Shown: positions 17,403 through 26,944, counted from the first letter of the stretch. The stretch is 64,000 bases of DNA from Nocardioides albus (GCF_014648255.1 NZ_BMQT01000005.1:1-64000), one strand, 5' to 3'. Notes: generated from the sequence alone by a model not told the origin. Numbers and translations: made by a program.

Positions 17403-18452
17403 ATGACCCATCGTGCTGAGGACCCCAGGCCCGCTGGAGCAACCATGGTCGACTGGGACCTGGCCGTACGTCTCGGCGCGAAGGTCGCCGGCGACGGTCC
17501 GATCGTCTCGCGTGACGAGGCCAGGGAAGCCGTCGAGGAGCTGCGCGCCGACGCTGCCAAGGCGACCGAGTTCGTGCGCGCCTTCACCGGTCTGGACGCG
17601 CCCCGCGACACCGCGCCGGTCCTGGTGGTCGACCGCCGGGGCTGGATCCAGGCCAACGCCGACACCTTCGCGACGGTGATCTCGCCGGTCGTCGATCGGA
17701 TCACGGCGAAGCGCGCGCCCGGAGCACTCACCCAGGCGGTCGGCTCCAAGGTCAGTGCCGCCGAGGTCGGCGGTCTGCTCGGGTTCATGTCCTCGAAGAT
17801 CCTCGGTCAGTTCGACCCGTTCTTCGAGCCGTCGGGCCGGCTGCTGCTGGTCGCGCCCAACGCGGTCCACGTCGAGCGCGAGCTCGGGCTGGACCCGACC
17901 GACTTCCGGCTGTGGGTCTGCCTCCACGAGGAGACCCACCGCGTCCAGTTCACCGCGAGCCCATGGATGCGCGACCACCTCTTCGCCCAGATCGAGGGCC
18001 TCTCCGACGCGATGGATCCCTCCTCGATCTTCGACGGCGGGCTGCAGCGCGTCACCGATGCGCTCAAGGGCAACGGCAGCATCGTGGACGCGTTCGCCAA
18101 GCCCGAGCAGAAGGAGATCATCGACCGGGTCACCGGGATGATGTCGCTGCTCGAGGGCCACGCCGACGTGGTCATGGACGATGTCGGCCCCGGCGTGATC
18201 CCGAGCGTCACCACGATCCGCAAGGCCTTCAACAAGCGCCGCCAGGGCATCGGCGTGCTCGACCGCGTGCTCCGCCGTCTCCTCGGCCTGGAGGCCAAGA
18301 TGGCCCAGTACCGCGACGGCGCGAAGTTCGTACGCCACGTGGTCGACCGGGTCGGCATGGAGGAGTTCAACGCCGTCTTCGCCGGCCCCGAGAACCTCCC
18401 GACCAAGGCCGAGATCGTCGAGCCGGACGCCTGGGTGACCCGCGTCCTGTGA
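17403..18452 (+). CDS. Zinc-dependent metalloprotease-like protein (zincin_2; F420-biosynthesis-associated family)
   Basis: A 349-aa protein with an HEETH zinc motif (H175-H179, in WVCLHEETHRVQF) and a downstream glutamate/histidine stretch LLEGHADVVMDD that could give the third ligand. The family is widespread in actinobacteria between dacB and tilS and is named after F420 biosynthesis by phylogenetic profile only; no substrate is established. The internal methionine at residue 15 (MVDWDLAVRLG) is an alternative start at 17445. Confidence 0.8.
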   Translation: MTHRAEDPRPAGATMVDWDLAVRLGAKVAGDGPIVSRDEAREAVEELRADAAKATEFVRAFTGLDAPRDTAPVLVVDRRGWIQANADTFATVISPVVDRITAKRAPGALTQAVGSKVSAAEVGGLLGFMSSKILGQFDPFFEPSGRLLLVAPNAVHVERELGLDPTDFRLWVCLHEETHRVQFTASPWMRDHLFAQIEGLSDAMDPSSIFDGGLQRVTDALKGNGSIVDAFAKPEQKEIIDRVTGMMSLLEGHADVVMDDVGPGVIPSVTTIRKAFNKRRQGIGVLDRVLRRLLGLEAKMAQYRDGAKFVRHVVDRVGMEEFNAVFAGPENLPTKAEIVEPDAWVTRVL

Positions 18453-18471
18453 CGGCGTCGGCGGGGGCGAC

Positions 18472-18557
18472 GTTCATCTAGGTATGTAGCCGATCCGTCA
18501 CTTCCCATGCGGAGTTCCACGAGGGATGTGACGGTTGGTCTGCATACCTAGACGAAC
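18472..18557. repeat. Nested palindromic repeat, copy 3
   Basis: Outer arms 18472-18486 and 18543-18557 match as inverted copies with one mismatch. Inner arms 18495-18506 and 18523-18534 do so with one mismatch. The central loop 18507-18522 is the reverse complement of the copy 1/2 core (TCGTGGAACTCCGCAT). The arm sequences differ entirely from copies 1 and 2, yet remain self-complementary. It lies between the zincin gene and tilS. Confidence 0.8.
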
Positions 18558-18568
18558 ATCCACCCGGC

Positions 18569-18574
18569 TAGGCT
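18569..18574 (+). promoter_or_regulatory. Probable -10 box of leaderless tilS
   Basis: TAGGCT, 6 nt before GTG 18581; no ribosome-binding site. Confidence 0.5.
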
Positions 18575-18580
18575 GGCAGC

Positions 18581-19564
18581 GTGAGCCTGCACCCATCAGT
18601 CGCGGCGGTACGTCGGCCGGTGCGGGCGAGCCTCGCGGAGCTGCAGCCTGGGGACAAGATCGTCGTGGCCTGTTCCGGAGGCGCAGACTCACTGGCGCTT
18701 GCCTCGGCGGCGATCTTCGAAGGTCACAAGCTGGGCCTGTACGTCATTGGCGCCACGGTCGACCACGGCATGCAGCGTGGCAGCGAGGTGCAGGCGGCCA
18801 AGGTCATCGCTCAGCTTGCCGAGATGGGCGTGGACGAGACGGTCACCGCGACGGTCGAGGTCAAGACCGACGGTGACGGCCCCGAGGCAGCGGCACGACA
18901 GGCCCGCTACGCGGTCCTCGACCAGCTCGCCGAGCGCCTCGGCGCGAGCGTGATCCTGCTCGGCCACACCCGCGACGACCAGGCCGAGACCGTACTGCTC
19001 GGCCTGACCAGGGGATCGGGCGCCCGCAGCCTCTCCGGGATGCGAGCCAGCTTCGACCGCTATCGGAGACCGCTCCTGACGACAACGAGGATCGACACCG
19101 AGACGGCTTGCCAGGTCGAGGGCCTCGACGTCTGGCACGACCCGCACAACCGCGACTTCGCCTACACCCGCGCTCGCATCCGCCACCGAGTCCTGCCGAC
19201 GCTCGAGGAGGACCTCGGCCCGGGGGTCGCCGACGCGCTGGCCCGCACCGCCGAGCAGCTCCGCGAGGACGCCGACTTCATCGACGACATCGCCGAGGCG
19301 ATGCACCGAGAGCTCGACGGGACCCTCCCGGTCGAGACCCTCGCCGGGTATCCGTCCGCCGTCCGAACGAGGGTCCTCCGGATCGCGGCGCTCGAAGCCG
19401 GCAGCCCGCCCGCAGAGCTCTCCCGTGAGCACGTCAAGGCCGTCGACGAGCTGATCACCGGCTGGCGCGGCCAGCGGTGGATCGACCTCCCAGGACACCT
19501 GCGGGCGAAGCGTACGAACGGTCTGATCGCCTTCGAATCGGGACCGTTCACGCCGAGCGCTTAG
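18581..19564 (+). CDS. tilS: tRNA(Ile) lysidine synthase
   Basis: A 327-aa N-type ATP pyrophosphatase that converts the wobble C34 of tRNA-Ile(CAU) to lysidine. The PP-loop SGGADS is at residues 32-37, followed by the family stretches GHTRDDQAETVLLGLTRGSG and RPLL. The C-terminal domain is short, as is usual in actinobacteria. The order tilS-hpt-ftsH is strongly conserved. It begins with GTG in a leaderless context. Confidence 0.93.
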   Translation: MSLHPSVAAVRRPVRASLAELQPGDKIVVACSGGADSLALASAAIFEGHKLGLYVIGATVDHGMQRGSEVQAAKVIAQLAEMGVDETVTATVEVKTDGDGPEAAARQARYAVLDQLAERLGASVILLGHTRDDQAETVLLGLTRGSGARSLSGMRASFDRYRRPLLTTTRIDTETACQVEGLDVWHDPHNRDFAYTRARIRHRVLPTLEEDLGPGVADALARTAEQLREDADFIDDIAEAMHRELDGTLPVETLAGYPSAVRTRVLRIAALEAGSPPAELSREHVKAVDELITGWRGQRWIDLPGHLRAKRTNGLIAFESGPFTPSA

Positions 19565-19567
19565 AGT
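19562..19567 (+). promoter_or_regulatory. Probable -10 box of leaderless hpt, on the tilS stop codon
   Basis: TAGAGT includes the TAG stop of tilS and lies 7 nt before ATG 19575. Confidence 0.45.
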
Positions 19568-19574
19568 GAGTGAC

Positions 19575-20126
19575 ATGGACACCGAGTACGTCGGCGACGA
19601 CCTCGTGAAGACCCTGTTCACCCACGACGAGATCCAGGCGAAGGTCGAAGAGCTGGCCCGCCGGATCGAGAAGGACTACGAGGGTGAGGAGCTGTTGATC
19701 GTCGGCGTCCTGCGGGGCGCGGTGATGATCATGGCCGACCTCGCTCGTGCGTTGAACCGTCACGTCGAGATGGACTGGATGGCGGTCTCCTCCTACGGCT
19801 CCGGCACCAAGTCGTCCGGCGTGGTGCGGATCCTGAAGGACCTCGACACCGACGTCACCGGCAAGCACGTGCTGGTCGTCGACGAGATCATCGACTCCGG
19901 CCTGACCCTCACCTGGCTGACCTCCAACCTCACCAGCCGCGGCCCGGCGAGCATCGAGATCGCCACCCTGCTGCGCAAGCCCGAGGCGGTCAGCATGCCG
20001 GTCGACGTGAAGTACGTCGGCTGGGACATCCCCGACGAGTTCGTGGTCGGCTACGGCCTCGACTTCAACGAGAAATACCGCAACCTGCGTGACATCTCGA
20101 CCCTCGCTCCGCACGTCTACTCCTGA
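19575..20126 (+). CDS. hpt: Hypoxanthine(-guanine) phosphoribosyltransferase
   Basis: A 183-aa purine-salvage enzyme that makes IMP/GMP from the base and PRPP. The PRPP-binding motif is VLVVDEIIDSGLTL, the flexible-loop serine/tyrosine is in VSSYGSGTKSSG, and the purine-binding lysine/tryptophan region is VKYVGWDIPDEFVVGYGLD. An in-frame GTG at 19566 would add three residues; ATG 19575 fits the leaderless box. Neighbouring tilS and ftsH confirm identity. Confidence 0.93.
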   Translation: MDTEYVGDDLVKTLFTHDEIQAKVEELARRIEKDYEGEELLIVGVLRGAVMIMADLARALNRHVEMDWMAVSSYGSGTKSSGVVRILKDLDTDVTGKHVLVVDEIIDSGLTLTWLTSNLTSRGPASIEIATLLRKPEAVSMPVDVKYVGWDIPDEFVVGYGLDFNEKYRNLRDISTLAPHVYS

Positions 20127-20264
20127 CCTTCCGGAGCCGTGCTGTTACGCGGACAGCGGAACCGCACAGATGGGGCGGGCACCATTTGGCGTGTACCGTC
20201 GTTCTATATGGCAGGCACGCTGACCTGCGTGCATGTCTGACCCCGTAACGGTTGAAAGAAGCCT

Positions 20265-22331
20265 GTGAAGCGCATATTCAAAGGTCCCTGGCTGTGGATC
20301 ATCCTGGCAGTGCTCGGTGTGATCCTGGCGCTGCAGTACCTGGCCCCTCGCAACGGCGGCGACGAGATCACCACGAGTCAGCTGACGTCGTACATCCAGG
20401 CCGACAAGGTCAAGGAGATCACGTTCGTCGACGGCGACCAGGAGATCGAGGCGACCCTGGTCAAGGGCACTCGCGACGGAGGCGCCGAGGTCACGACCTC
20501 GTGGGTCGACGGCGACCAGGAAGCGCTCATCGAGATGGTGCGCAAGACGCAGGCCGAGGGCGAGAACCTCGAGAAGTTCAACTCCGAGGTCGCCAAGCCC
20601 TCCGTGCTCGGCTCGATCCTGAGCTTCGTGCTGCCGTTCGCGCTGATCATCATCCTGTTCCTGTTCCTGATGAACTCGATGCAGGGCGGTGGCGGCCGCG
20701 GGGTCATGCAGTTCGCCAAGTCCAAGGCGAAACTGATCACCAAGGACATGCCGAAGACGACCTTCGCCGACGTCGCCGGTGCTGACGAGGCGGTCGAGGA
20801 GCTCCAGGAGATCAAGGAGTTCCTGCAGGAGCCGGCCAAGTTCCAGGCCGTCGGCGCCAAGATCCCCAAGGGCGTGCTGCTCTATGGCCAGCCCGGAACG
20901 GGTAAGACCCTGCTCGCGCGTGCCGTCGCGGGCGAGGCCGGCGTGCCGTTCTACTCGATCTCCGGTTCGGACTTCGTCGAGATGTTCGTCGGTGTCGGTG
21001 CGAGCCGTGTCCGCGACCTGTTCGAGCAGGCCAAGGAGAACGCTCCCGCCATCGTCTTCATCGACGAGATCGACGCCGTCGGCCGTCACCGTGGTGCCGG
21101 CATGGGCGGTGGCCACGACGAGCGCGAGCAGACGCTCAACCAGCTCCTCGTGGAGATGGACGGCTTCGACGTACGCGGCGGGGTCATCCTGATCGCGGCC
21201 ACCAACCGTCCCGACGTGCTCGACCCCGCGCTGCTGCGCCCGGGCCGCTTCGACCGCCAGATCCAGGTGGATGCTCCCGACCTCGCCGGTCGCGAGAAGA
21301 TCCTGCAGGTCCACGCCCGCGGCAAGCCGCTGGCCGGCGACATCGACCTCGACAGCGTCGCCCGACGGACCCCCGGGTTCTCCGGTGCCGACCTGGCCAA
21401 CGTGCTCAACGAGGCCGCGCTGCTGACCGCTCGCAGCGACGAGAAGCTGATCACCAACAAGGCTCTCGACGAGGCCATCGACCGCGTCATCGCCGGTCCG
21501 CAGAAGCGCACCCGCCTGATGAGCGAGACCGAGAAGCTCATCACCGCCTACCACGAGGGTGGCCACGCGCTGGTCGCCGCGGCCCTGCCGGGCCCGGACG
21601 TGGTTCAGAAGATCACGATCCTGCCGCGCGGCAAGGCGCTGGGCTACAACCTGGTGATGCCCGACGACGACCAGTACAGCCAGACGCGCTCGTCGATGCT
21701 CAACAAGCTCTCCTACATGCTCGGCGGTCGCGCTGCGGAGGAGCTCATCTTCCACGACCCGACCACGGGCGCCGGCAACGACATCGAGAAGGCGACCAAC
21801 CTCGCCCGTGCGATGGTCACCCAGTTCGGCATGACCGAGCGCCTGGGTGCGATCAAGCTCGGGGAGTCCAACGGCGAGCCGTTCCTGGGCCGAGACATCG
21901 GCCACCAGCGCAACTACTCCGAGGAGGTCGCGGCCGTCGTCGATGACGAGACCAAGAAGCTCCTCGCGACCGCGCACCAGGAGGCCTTCGACATCCTCGA
22001 GGAGAACCGGGACGTCCTCGACAGCCTGGTCCTGGAGCTCCTCGAGAAGGAGACGCTCTCCAAGCACGAGGTCGCCGCGATCTTCGAGCCGCTGCGTCGC
22101 CGCGACCCGCGTCCTGCCTGGACCGGATCCGACACCCGTCGTCCCTCCGACCGCCCGGCGGTCGAGATCCCGCAGTGGATCGTCGAGCGCGACAAGGAGA
22201 ATCTCGCCAAGGCGATCCGTGCCGCCGGTCGACAGTCCGGTGTCCAGTCCGGAAACCAGCAGCCCGCCAACGGTGTCGACCTCAGCAAGCCGACCGAGGC
22301 CGGCTCGCCCGAGGGCACCCCGCCCGCCTGA
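20265..22331 (+). CDS. ftsH: ATP-dependent zinc metalloprotease FtsH
   Basis: A 688-aa membrane-anchored AAA+ protease that degrades misfolded membrane and regulatory proteins. Transmembrane helices at about 7-25 and 117-137 flank a small extracytoplasmic domain. Walker A GQPGTGKT is at 208-215, Walker B ends IDEID (266-270), and the AAA second region of homology has RPGRFDR. The zinc site HEGGH is at 430-434. GTG 20265 follows GAAAGAAG. The C-terminal tail after residue 610 is low-complexity and proline-rich. Confidence 0.96.
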   Translation: MKRIFKGPWLWIILAVLGVILALQYLAPRNGGDEITTSQLTSYIQADKVKEITFVDGDQEIEATLVKGTRDGGAEVTTSWVDGDQEALIEMVRKTQAEGENLEKFNSEVAKPSVLGSILSFVLPFALIIILFLFLMNSMQGGGGRGVMQFAKSKAKLITKDMPKTTFADVAGADEAVEELQEIKEFLQEPAKFQAVGAKIPKGVLLYGQPGTGKTLLARAVAGEAGVPFYSISGSDFVEMFVGVGASRVRDLFEQAKENAPAIVFIDEIDAVGRHRGAGMGGGHDEREQTLNQLLVEMDGFDVRGGVILIAATNRPDVLDPALLRPGRFDRQIQVDAPDLAGREKILQVHARGKPLAGDIDLDSVARRTPGFSGADLANVLNEAALLTARSDEKLITNKALDEAIDRVIAGPQKRTRLMSETEKLITAYHEGGHALVAAALPGPDVVQKITILPRGKALGYNLVMPDDDQYSQTRSSMLNKLSYMLGGRAAEELIFHDPTTGAGNDIEKATNLARAMVTQFGMTERLGAIKLGESNGEPFLGRDIGHQRNYSEEVAAVVDDETKKLLATAHQEAFDILEENRDVLDSLVLELLEKETLSKHEVAAIFEPLRRRDPRPAWTGSDTRRPSDRPAVEIPQWIVERDKENLAKAIRAAGRQSGVQSGNQQPANGVDLSKPTEAGSPEGTPPA

Positions 22332-22341
22332 GACGGATCAG

Positions 22342-22980
22342 ATGTCTGAGAGCTATGACGACGTAGCGCCCGTCCACGTCCCCGAGCGGGACGTGGCGGA
22401 CGTTCCGGTCTTCGACCAGAAGCGGGCCGAGGAGGCCGTGCGTGAGCTGCTCTACGCGATCGGGGAGGATCCCGACCGCGAGGGGTTGATCGAGACCCCT
22501 GCCCGGGTCGCCCGGGCCTACCAGGAGGTGACCCGCGGGCTGCACCAGACGCCCGAGGAGGTCCTCACCACGACCTTCGATCTCGGCCACGACGAGATGG
22601 TCCTGGTCCGCGACATCGAGCTGTGGTCGATGTGCGAGCACCACCTGGTCCCGTTCACAGGGGTGGCCCACGTCGGCTACATCCCGGCGACCTCCGGCAA
22701 GATCACCGGCCTGTCCAAGCTGGCCCGGCTGGTCGACGTCTACGCCAAGCGGCCGCAGGTCCAGGAACGACTCACCACCCAGGTGGCCGACGCGCTCACG
22801 GATCTCCTCGACGCGCGCGGCGTCATCGTGGTCATCGAGGCCGAGCATCTGTGCATGACGATGCGCGGCGTCAAGAAGGCCGGGGCGCGCACGATCACCA
22901 GTGCCGTACGCGGCACGATGCGCTCCAACGCCACCACCCGGGCCGAGGCGATGGCCCTCATCCGGGGCGGAACGCGCTAG
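22342..22980 (+). CDS. folE: GTP cyclohydrolase I
   Basis: A 212-aa enzyme that converts GTP to 7,8-dihydroneopterin triphosphate, the first folate step. It carries the zinc-ligand region [30 protein letters not shown], and the C-terminal [12 protein letters not shown] with the second zinc cysteine. ATG 22342 lies 11 nt after the ftsH stop and is preceded by few SD-like bases. The rest of the folate pathway (folP, folB, folK) follows after one membrane-protein gene. Confidence 0.95.
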   Translation: MSESYDDVAPVHVPERDVADVPVFDQKRAEEAVRELLYAIGEDPDREGLIETPARVARAYQEVTRGLHQTPEEVLTTTFDLGHDEMVLVRDIELWSMCEHHLVPFTGVAHVGYIPATSGKITGLSKLARLVDVYAKRPQVQERLTTQVADALTDLLDARGVIVVIEAEHLCMTMRGVKKAGARTITSAVRGTMRSNATTRAEAMALIRGGTR

Positions 22981-23057
22981 CTCCTGGCCGGTCTCGGTCG
23001 CCAGCGCCATGGAGTCCTAGGATGCGTGCCGTCTGACGGCTCACGAAAGGCTCGGGT

Positions 23058-24029
23058 ATGGCTCAGGTCGGCACAACATCAGAAACCGAATCGAGCGACG
23101 GTGTCTGGGGCACGTTGGGTTGGTCCTACCCCGGACTCGGCCTCGGCGCCTTGATCGGAGCGGCGTTCGCAGGACCGTCGGCGATCGGGGTGTGGGCGCC
23201 GTGGGAGCAGCTCGGTCGGATGACGTTCGGGTTCAGCGCCGCGTTGGCGATCGGCGGCGGCGCCCTCGCCCTGTGCATCGGCTGGGTGGTCGAGTCCCGG
23301 AAGCGCCCGGCGCAAAGTCCTGAGGCGTCGGATACGACCGCCAGCGCTGGAGATGGTGTCGGCGAGCGCACCCCGGCTGCCGACCAAGCTGCGGAGGCCG
23401 TCGACCCCACAGCGGCGCTCTTGGGACGACTGTCGAGCACGCGGATCGTGCTCTGGGTGATCTCGGGCGGCCTCTGCGTCGCCATGGGAATGTTGGGCGA
23501 AGTGTCCCGGAGCCGAACGAACCGGCTGCCCGTCGGCACGAAGACCGGCGACGCGGTCTCGGCCGAGATCTGGACCGCAGCGATGATCGCTGTGGCGTTG
23601 GCGGTGGCTGGGCTGGTGATCCTGTGTCTGGTCGAGGACCGGGTGAGGGGTTCGCAGCGAGACTGGCTACGGGCGCAGCTCCGCGAGCCGATGCCGCCGG
23701 CGAAGCGGGCCCGCCAGTTCTATCGGAGCAGGAGCACGCCGCACGCGTCGCGCGCCTGCGCGTTGCTGGCGGCTCCGTTGATTGCCGCAGGGCTCGCCGT
23801 ACTGGTTGTCGGGTCCGTCGACCTCGGCGGGGCGTTCGCCGGCAGCACGGCCACGTACGCCGGTCTCCGGATGTGGGGGATCGTGGCCGTCCTCATGGGA
23901 CTGCTCCTGGTGGCTCTGGGTGTGAGGCGAGCGACGAGGTGGCATCGGGAGAACTCCGAGCTGCGTGCCGAGCTCGTGGAGCGGTGGCCGCTCAAACCTG
24001 CGTCGCGTCCGGCTGAGGCTGCTGGATAG
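23058..24029 (+). CDS. Uncharacterised membrane protein inserted between folE and folP
   Basis: A 323-aa protein with about six hydrophobic segments: two near residues 24-40 and 57-78, one near 130-145, one near 170-190, and two near 230-290. A cytosolic, Ala/Thr/Asp-rich linker lies between the second and third. GAAAGG at about 23045 precedes the ATG. I recognise no family. It breaks an otherwise standard folate operon and its stop codon forms part of the folP promoter. Confidence 0.6.
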   Translation: MAQVGTTSETESSDGVWGTLGWSYPGLGLGALIGAAFAGPSAIGVWAPWEQLGRMTFGFSAALAIGGGALALCIGWVVESRKRPAQSPEASDTTASAGDGVGERTPAADQAAEAVDPTAALLGRLSSTRIVLWVISGGLCVAMGMLGEVSRSRTNRLPVGTKTGDAVSAEIWTAAMIAVALAVAGLVILCLVEDRVRGSQRDWLRAQLREPMPPAKRARQFYRSRSTPHASRACALLAAPLIAAGLAVLVVGSVDLGGAFAGSTATYAGLRMWGIVAVLMGLLLVALGVRRATRWHRENSELRAELVERWPLKPASRPAEAAG

Positions 24030-24032
24030 GGT
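24027..24032 (+). promoter_or_regulatory. Probable -10 box of leaderless folP, on the upstream stop codon
   Basis: TAGGGT starts with the TAG stop of the upstream gene and ends 6 nt before ATG 24039. Confidence 0.5.
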
Positions 24033-24038
24033 CGATCC

Positions 24039-24875
24039 ATGCAGGTGATGGGGATCGTCAACGTCACGCCCGACTCGTTCAGCGACGGCGGGCGATTCTT
24101 GGCGACCGACGATGCGGTGGCCCACGGGCACGCCCTGCTGGCGCAGGGTGCGGACCTGCTCGACATCGGCGGCGAGTCGACCCGGCCGGGGGCGACCAGG
24201 CCGCTGGCCGCCGACGAGCTGGCTCGGGTGGTGCCGGTCATCGAGACGCTGGCCCAGGAGGGCGCGACCCTCTCGGTCGACACCATGCGACCCGAGGTCG
24301 CCGCAGCTGCGCTGAAGGCGGGCGCCAAGATCATCAACGACGTCTCGGGCGGTCTGGCCGACCCGGAGATCTTGAAGGTGGCGGCGGACCACGGCGCGAC
24401 GTACGTCGTGATGCACTGGCGCGCGCACGGCGCGGAGATGCAGCACGTGGACCATCTCTTCTACGCCGACGGAGTCGTCGCCACGGTCAAGCAGGAGCTG
24501 GAGCAGCGGATCGAGTCGGCGCGGGCGGCCGGGATCCAGGACGACAACATCGTGGTCGATCCCGGGCTCGGCTTCTCCAAGACGGCCGACGACAACTGGC
24601 GGCTGCTGGCCGGGGTGGAGGAGCTCCACAAGCTCGGCTTCCCGGTGCTCGTCGGGGCCAGCCGCAAGGCGTTCCTCGGCCACCTGCTGGCGGCCCCCGA
24701 CGGCACACTGCGTCCGGTGACCGAGCGGGAGAGTGCCCACGATGCGATCACCGTCTTTCTCGCGCAACGCGGTGTGTGGGCCACGCGTGTTCATGACGTA
24801 CGTGCCGCCAAGGACGCCATGGCGGCAGCAGCGAGACTGGGCGTGACCGAACGGAGCGAGGAGACGGTTCGATGA
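24039..24875 (+). CDS. folP: Dihydropteroate synthase
   Basis: A 278-aa TIM-barrel enzyme joining dihydropterin pyrophosphate to p-aminobenzoate, the target of sulfonamides. It shows the pterin-binding signatures GIVNVTPDSFSDGG at the N-terminus and DIGGESTRPGA, then IINDVSGG and GASRKAFLG. It overlaps folB by 4 nt (ATGA), so the two are coupled. Confidence 0.95.
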   Translation: MQVMGIVNVTPDSFSDGGRFLATDDAVAHGHALLAQGADLLDIGGESTRPGATRPLAADELARVVPVIETLAQEGATLSVDTMRPEVAAAALKAGAKIINDVSGGLADPEILKVAADHGATYVVMHWRAHGAEMQHVDHLFYADGVVATVKQELEQRIESARAAGIQDDNIVVDPGLGFSKTADDNWRLLAGVEELHKLGFPVLVGASRKAFLGHLLAAPDGTLRPVTERESAHDAITVFLAQRGVWATRVHDVRAAKDAMAAAARLGVTERSEETVR

Positions 24876-25252
24876 ACAACGCAGAACCTGCAGACGAAAT
24901 TCAGATCCTCGGTCTGGAGTGCTTCGGCCACCACGGAGTGTTCGACTTCGAGCGCCGAGAGGGGCAGAAGTTCATCATCGACCTGGTCATCGGCACCGAC
25001 TCCCGCAAGGCCGCGGAGACGGACGACTTGCAAGACACCGTGGATTACGGAAGTCTCGCGATGGCGGTCAAAACTACTGTTGAGCGCGACCCGGTGGACC
25101 TCATCGAAACGCTTGCCCAGCGGATCGCGGACATTTGCCTTGCAGACATCCGCGCCCTTTGGGTACGTGTTACGGTTCACAAACCGGGGGCGCCTATCGA
25201 AACGACGTTCAAAGACGTCACCCTGACGATCACCCGGAGGCAGAGCACGTGA
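24872..25252 (+). CDS. folB: Dihydroneopterin aldolase
   Basis: A 126-aa enzyme converting 7,8-dihydroneopterin to 6-hydroxymethyl-dihydropterin and glycolaldehyde. Family features are LECFGHHGVFDFERREGQ, the TVDYGSLA stretch and the C-terminal VTVHKPGAPIETTFKDV. ATGA overlap with folP and GTGA overlap with folK. Confidence 0.95.
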   Translation: MNNAEPADEIQILGLECFGHHGVFDFERREGQKFIIDLVIGTDSRKAAETDDLQDTVDYGSLAMAVKTTVERDPVDLIETLAQRIADICLADIRALWVRVTVHKPGAPIETTFKDVTLTITRRQST

Positions 25253-25815
25253 CAGAGGTACCCAACCCGTACATCATCGACGCCGACACGCTCACCGGGG
25301 AGATGCGGCCGATTCGACGGGCGGTGCTGTCGTTGGGCTCCAATCTCGGGGACCGGTTGGCAAACCTGCAGGACGCGTTGAACACCCTCGCTGAGACCCC
25401 GGACGTCTGGGTGACCACGGTCTCGCCTGTCTACGAGACCGAGCCGGTCGACTCGCCCGAGGGCGCTGAGCTCTACCTCAACGCGATCATCCTCGCTGAC
25501 ACCACCCTCACGCCGACGCGCCTGCTCGACCGCGCGCTCACCATCGAGGACGCCTACGGTCGCTCGCGCAGCGGCATCTTCAACGAGCCGCGCACGCTCG
25601 ACATCGACCTCATCTCGGTCGGCGACAAGATCCTCGAGGAGGAGTCGCTGACCCTGCCGCACCCGCGCGCGCACCAGCGGGCCTTCGTGCTCAAGCCCTG
25701 GCTCGACCTGGAGCCGAACGCCGATCTGCCGGGCGTGGGTCCGATCGCCGAGCTGCTGGAAAGTTCCGACCAGAGCGGCATCACTCGCCGCGACGACCTC
25801 GTGCTCGAGCTCTGA
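25249..25815 (+). CDS. folK: 6-hydroxymethyl-7,8-dihydropterin pyrophosphokinase
   Basis: A 188-aa enzyme transferring pyrophosphate from ATP to hydroxymethyl-dihydropterin. Motifs: LSLGSNLGDR, SPVYETEPV, and the catalytic loop FNEPRTLDIDLI, where the usual GPR is EPR. It has an N-terminal extension of about 20 residues before the core. GTG 25249 follows GGAGG and overlaps the folB stop. Confidence 0.92.
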   Translation: MTEVPNPYIIDADTLTGEMRPIRRAVLSLGSNLGDRLANLQDALNTLAETPDVWVTTVSPVYETEPVDSPEGAELYLNAIILADTTLTPTRLLDRALTIEDAYGRSRSGIFNEPRTLDIDLISVGDKILEEESLTLPHPRAHQRAFVLKPWLDLEPNADLPGVGPIAELLESSDQSGITRRDDLVLEL

Positions 25816-25897
25816 GCCGAGTCTGAGCACAACACCCGAGGACCCCGACGAGGGTCCTGAGAAGGACCCCGCCGACGACGAGCGCCGGCTCCGCCCG

Positions 25898-26335
25898 ATG
25901 TCGGGCGGAGCCATCACGGCGTGGGCCGTGGCCGGGATCGTTGGCGGCTGGCTCGCTCACCCGGTGCTGGAATCGTGGCGCGGCGTCGCACCGGTCGTCA
26001 CCTGGGCGCAGCCGACGGTGCTGCTGCTGATCGCAGCGGCGCTGGGCGTGACCGCGTGGATCACTCATCGCCAGCTCCAGGTACGCGGCGTGCGGATCGA
26101 GGCTCATCGGGCCGTCAACCGGCTGGTGCTCGCCCGCGCCTGCTCCTTGGTCGGAGCGCTCCTCGCCGGCGGTTATCTGGGCTACGCGGTGAGCTGGCTG
26201 GGCTATGACGCCAGCACGACAGCGGGCGACAGGCTGGTGCGCTCGGCCGTGGCAGCGGTCGCTGGGACCGCGATCGTCATCGCCGCTCGACTCCTCGAAC
26301 ACGCGTGCCGGGTCCGCAAACCCGATGAAAACTAG
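25898..26335 (+). CDS. DUF3180 membrane protein
   Basis: A 145-aa protein with four predicted transmembrane helices (AWAVAGIVGGWLAHPVLE, then about residues 38-55, 82-101 and 113-130) of the DUF3180 family that usually follows folK in actinobacteria. Function unknown. The frame is open upstream to CTG 25823, which would add LSTTPEDPDEGPEK-type acidic residues directly after folK; that may be the true start. Confidence 0.78.
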   Translation: MSGGAITAWAVAGIVGGWLAHPVLESWRGVAPVVTWAQPTVLLLIAAALGVTAWITHRQLQVRGVRIEAHRAVNRLVLARACSLVGALLAGGYLGYAVSWLGYDASTTAGDRLVRSAVAAVAGTAIVIAARLLEHACRVRKPDEN

Positions 26336-26338
26336 CCG

Positions 26339-26344
26339 TACCGT
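26339..26344 (+). promoter_or_regulatory. Probable -10 box of leaderless coiled-coil gene
   Basis: TACCGT, 6 nt before ATG 26351. Confidence 0.45.
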
Positions 26345-26350
26345 GGAAGC

Positions 26351-26944
26351 ATGCCTTCCCCATCCGCAACTTCAGTCACACGCAGGCGTCAGCGCAGCAC
26401 ACGCCTGACGGTTGCTGTAGCCCTGCTGGCGCTGGCCGCCATCACGATCACCGCTGCGGTGGCCTCCGGGTCCTGGCTGGTTGTCGTGCTTGCTGCCGTT
26501 CTCGGGCTCGCCTGTGGCGCAGCCGCAACCAAGATCACCCACTCCGAGCTTCTCCAGACCCGCCGCGACTGGGCGCGCGACCGCGCCGAGCAGGCTCAGG
26601 CCTTCCGTGTCGAGTCCGAGAAGCGAGCCGAGGAGAATGCCGAGTTCCGCGAGCACATGGACGCCAAGCTCGCCGACCGCGTCCAGGCCGTCGAGGAGCT
26701 CGAGGCCGCCTTGGCGGCCGCTCACCAGCGCGCAGCGGAGGCGGTCCGCCGCCGCGGTGAGGAAGCTCGTCGGGCAGCCCAGGCCGAGCTGCGCGGAGAG
26801 CAGCTGGAGGAGAGGCTCCAGGCGGTCGAGGCGGATGCCGCGGAGGCGGCCATCCGGGTCTCCGAGCTGGAGTCCGAGCTGGACGCCGTCCGTGCCGAGC
26901 TGGAGGCCGAGCGCACCAGTTGGAGCGGGGCCCAGTCCGCCTGA
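26351..26944 (+). CDS. Membrane-anchored coiled-coil protein
   Basis: A 197-aa protein: basic N-terminus, two close transmembrane helices (about residues 19-60), then a long cytoplasmic coiled coil rich in Glu, Ala and Arg (about 75-192). No enzyme motif. Such proteins act as scaffolds or polar/septal organisers, but nothing in the sequence gives a role. It lies between the folate genes and the glycan locus. Confidence 0.7.
   Translation: MPSPSATSVTRRRQRSTRLTVAVALLALAAITITAAVASGSWLVVVLAAVLGLACGAAATKITHSELLQTRRDWARDRAEQAQAFRVESEKRAEENAEFREHMDAKLADRVQAVEELEAALAAAHQRAAEAVRRRGEEARRAAQAELRGEQLEERLQAVEADAAEAAIRVSELESELDAVRAELEAERTSWSGAQSA

Noticed and set aside
20181..20210. Promoter upstream of ftsH (TTGGCG with TATATG)
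   Set aside because: The spacing is only about 13 bp, too short for a standard promoter.
20145..22067. 640-codon minus-strand open frame opposite ftsH
   Set aside because: Antisense shadow of the unmistakable ftsH gene.
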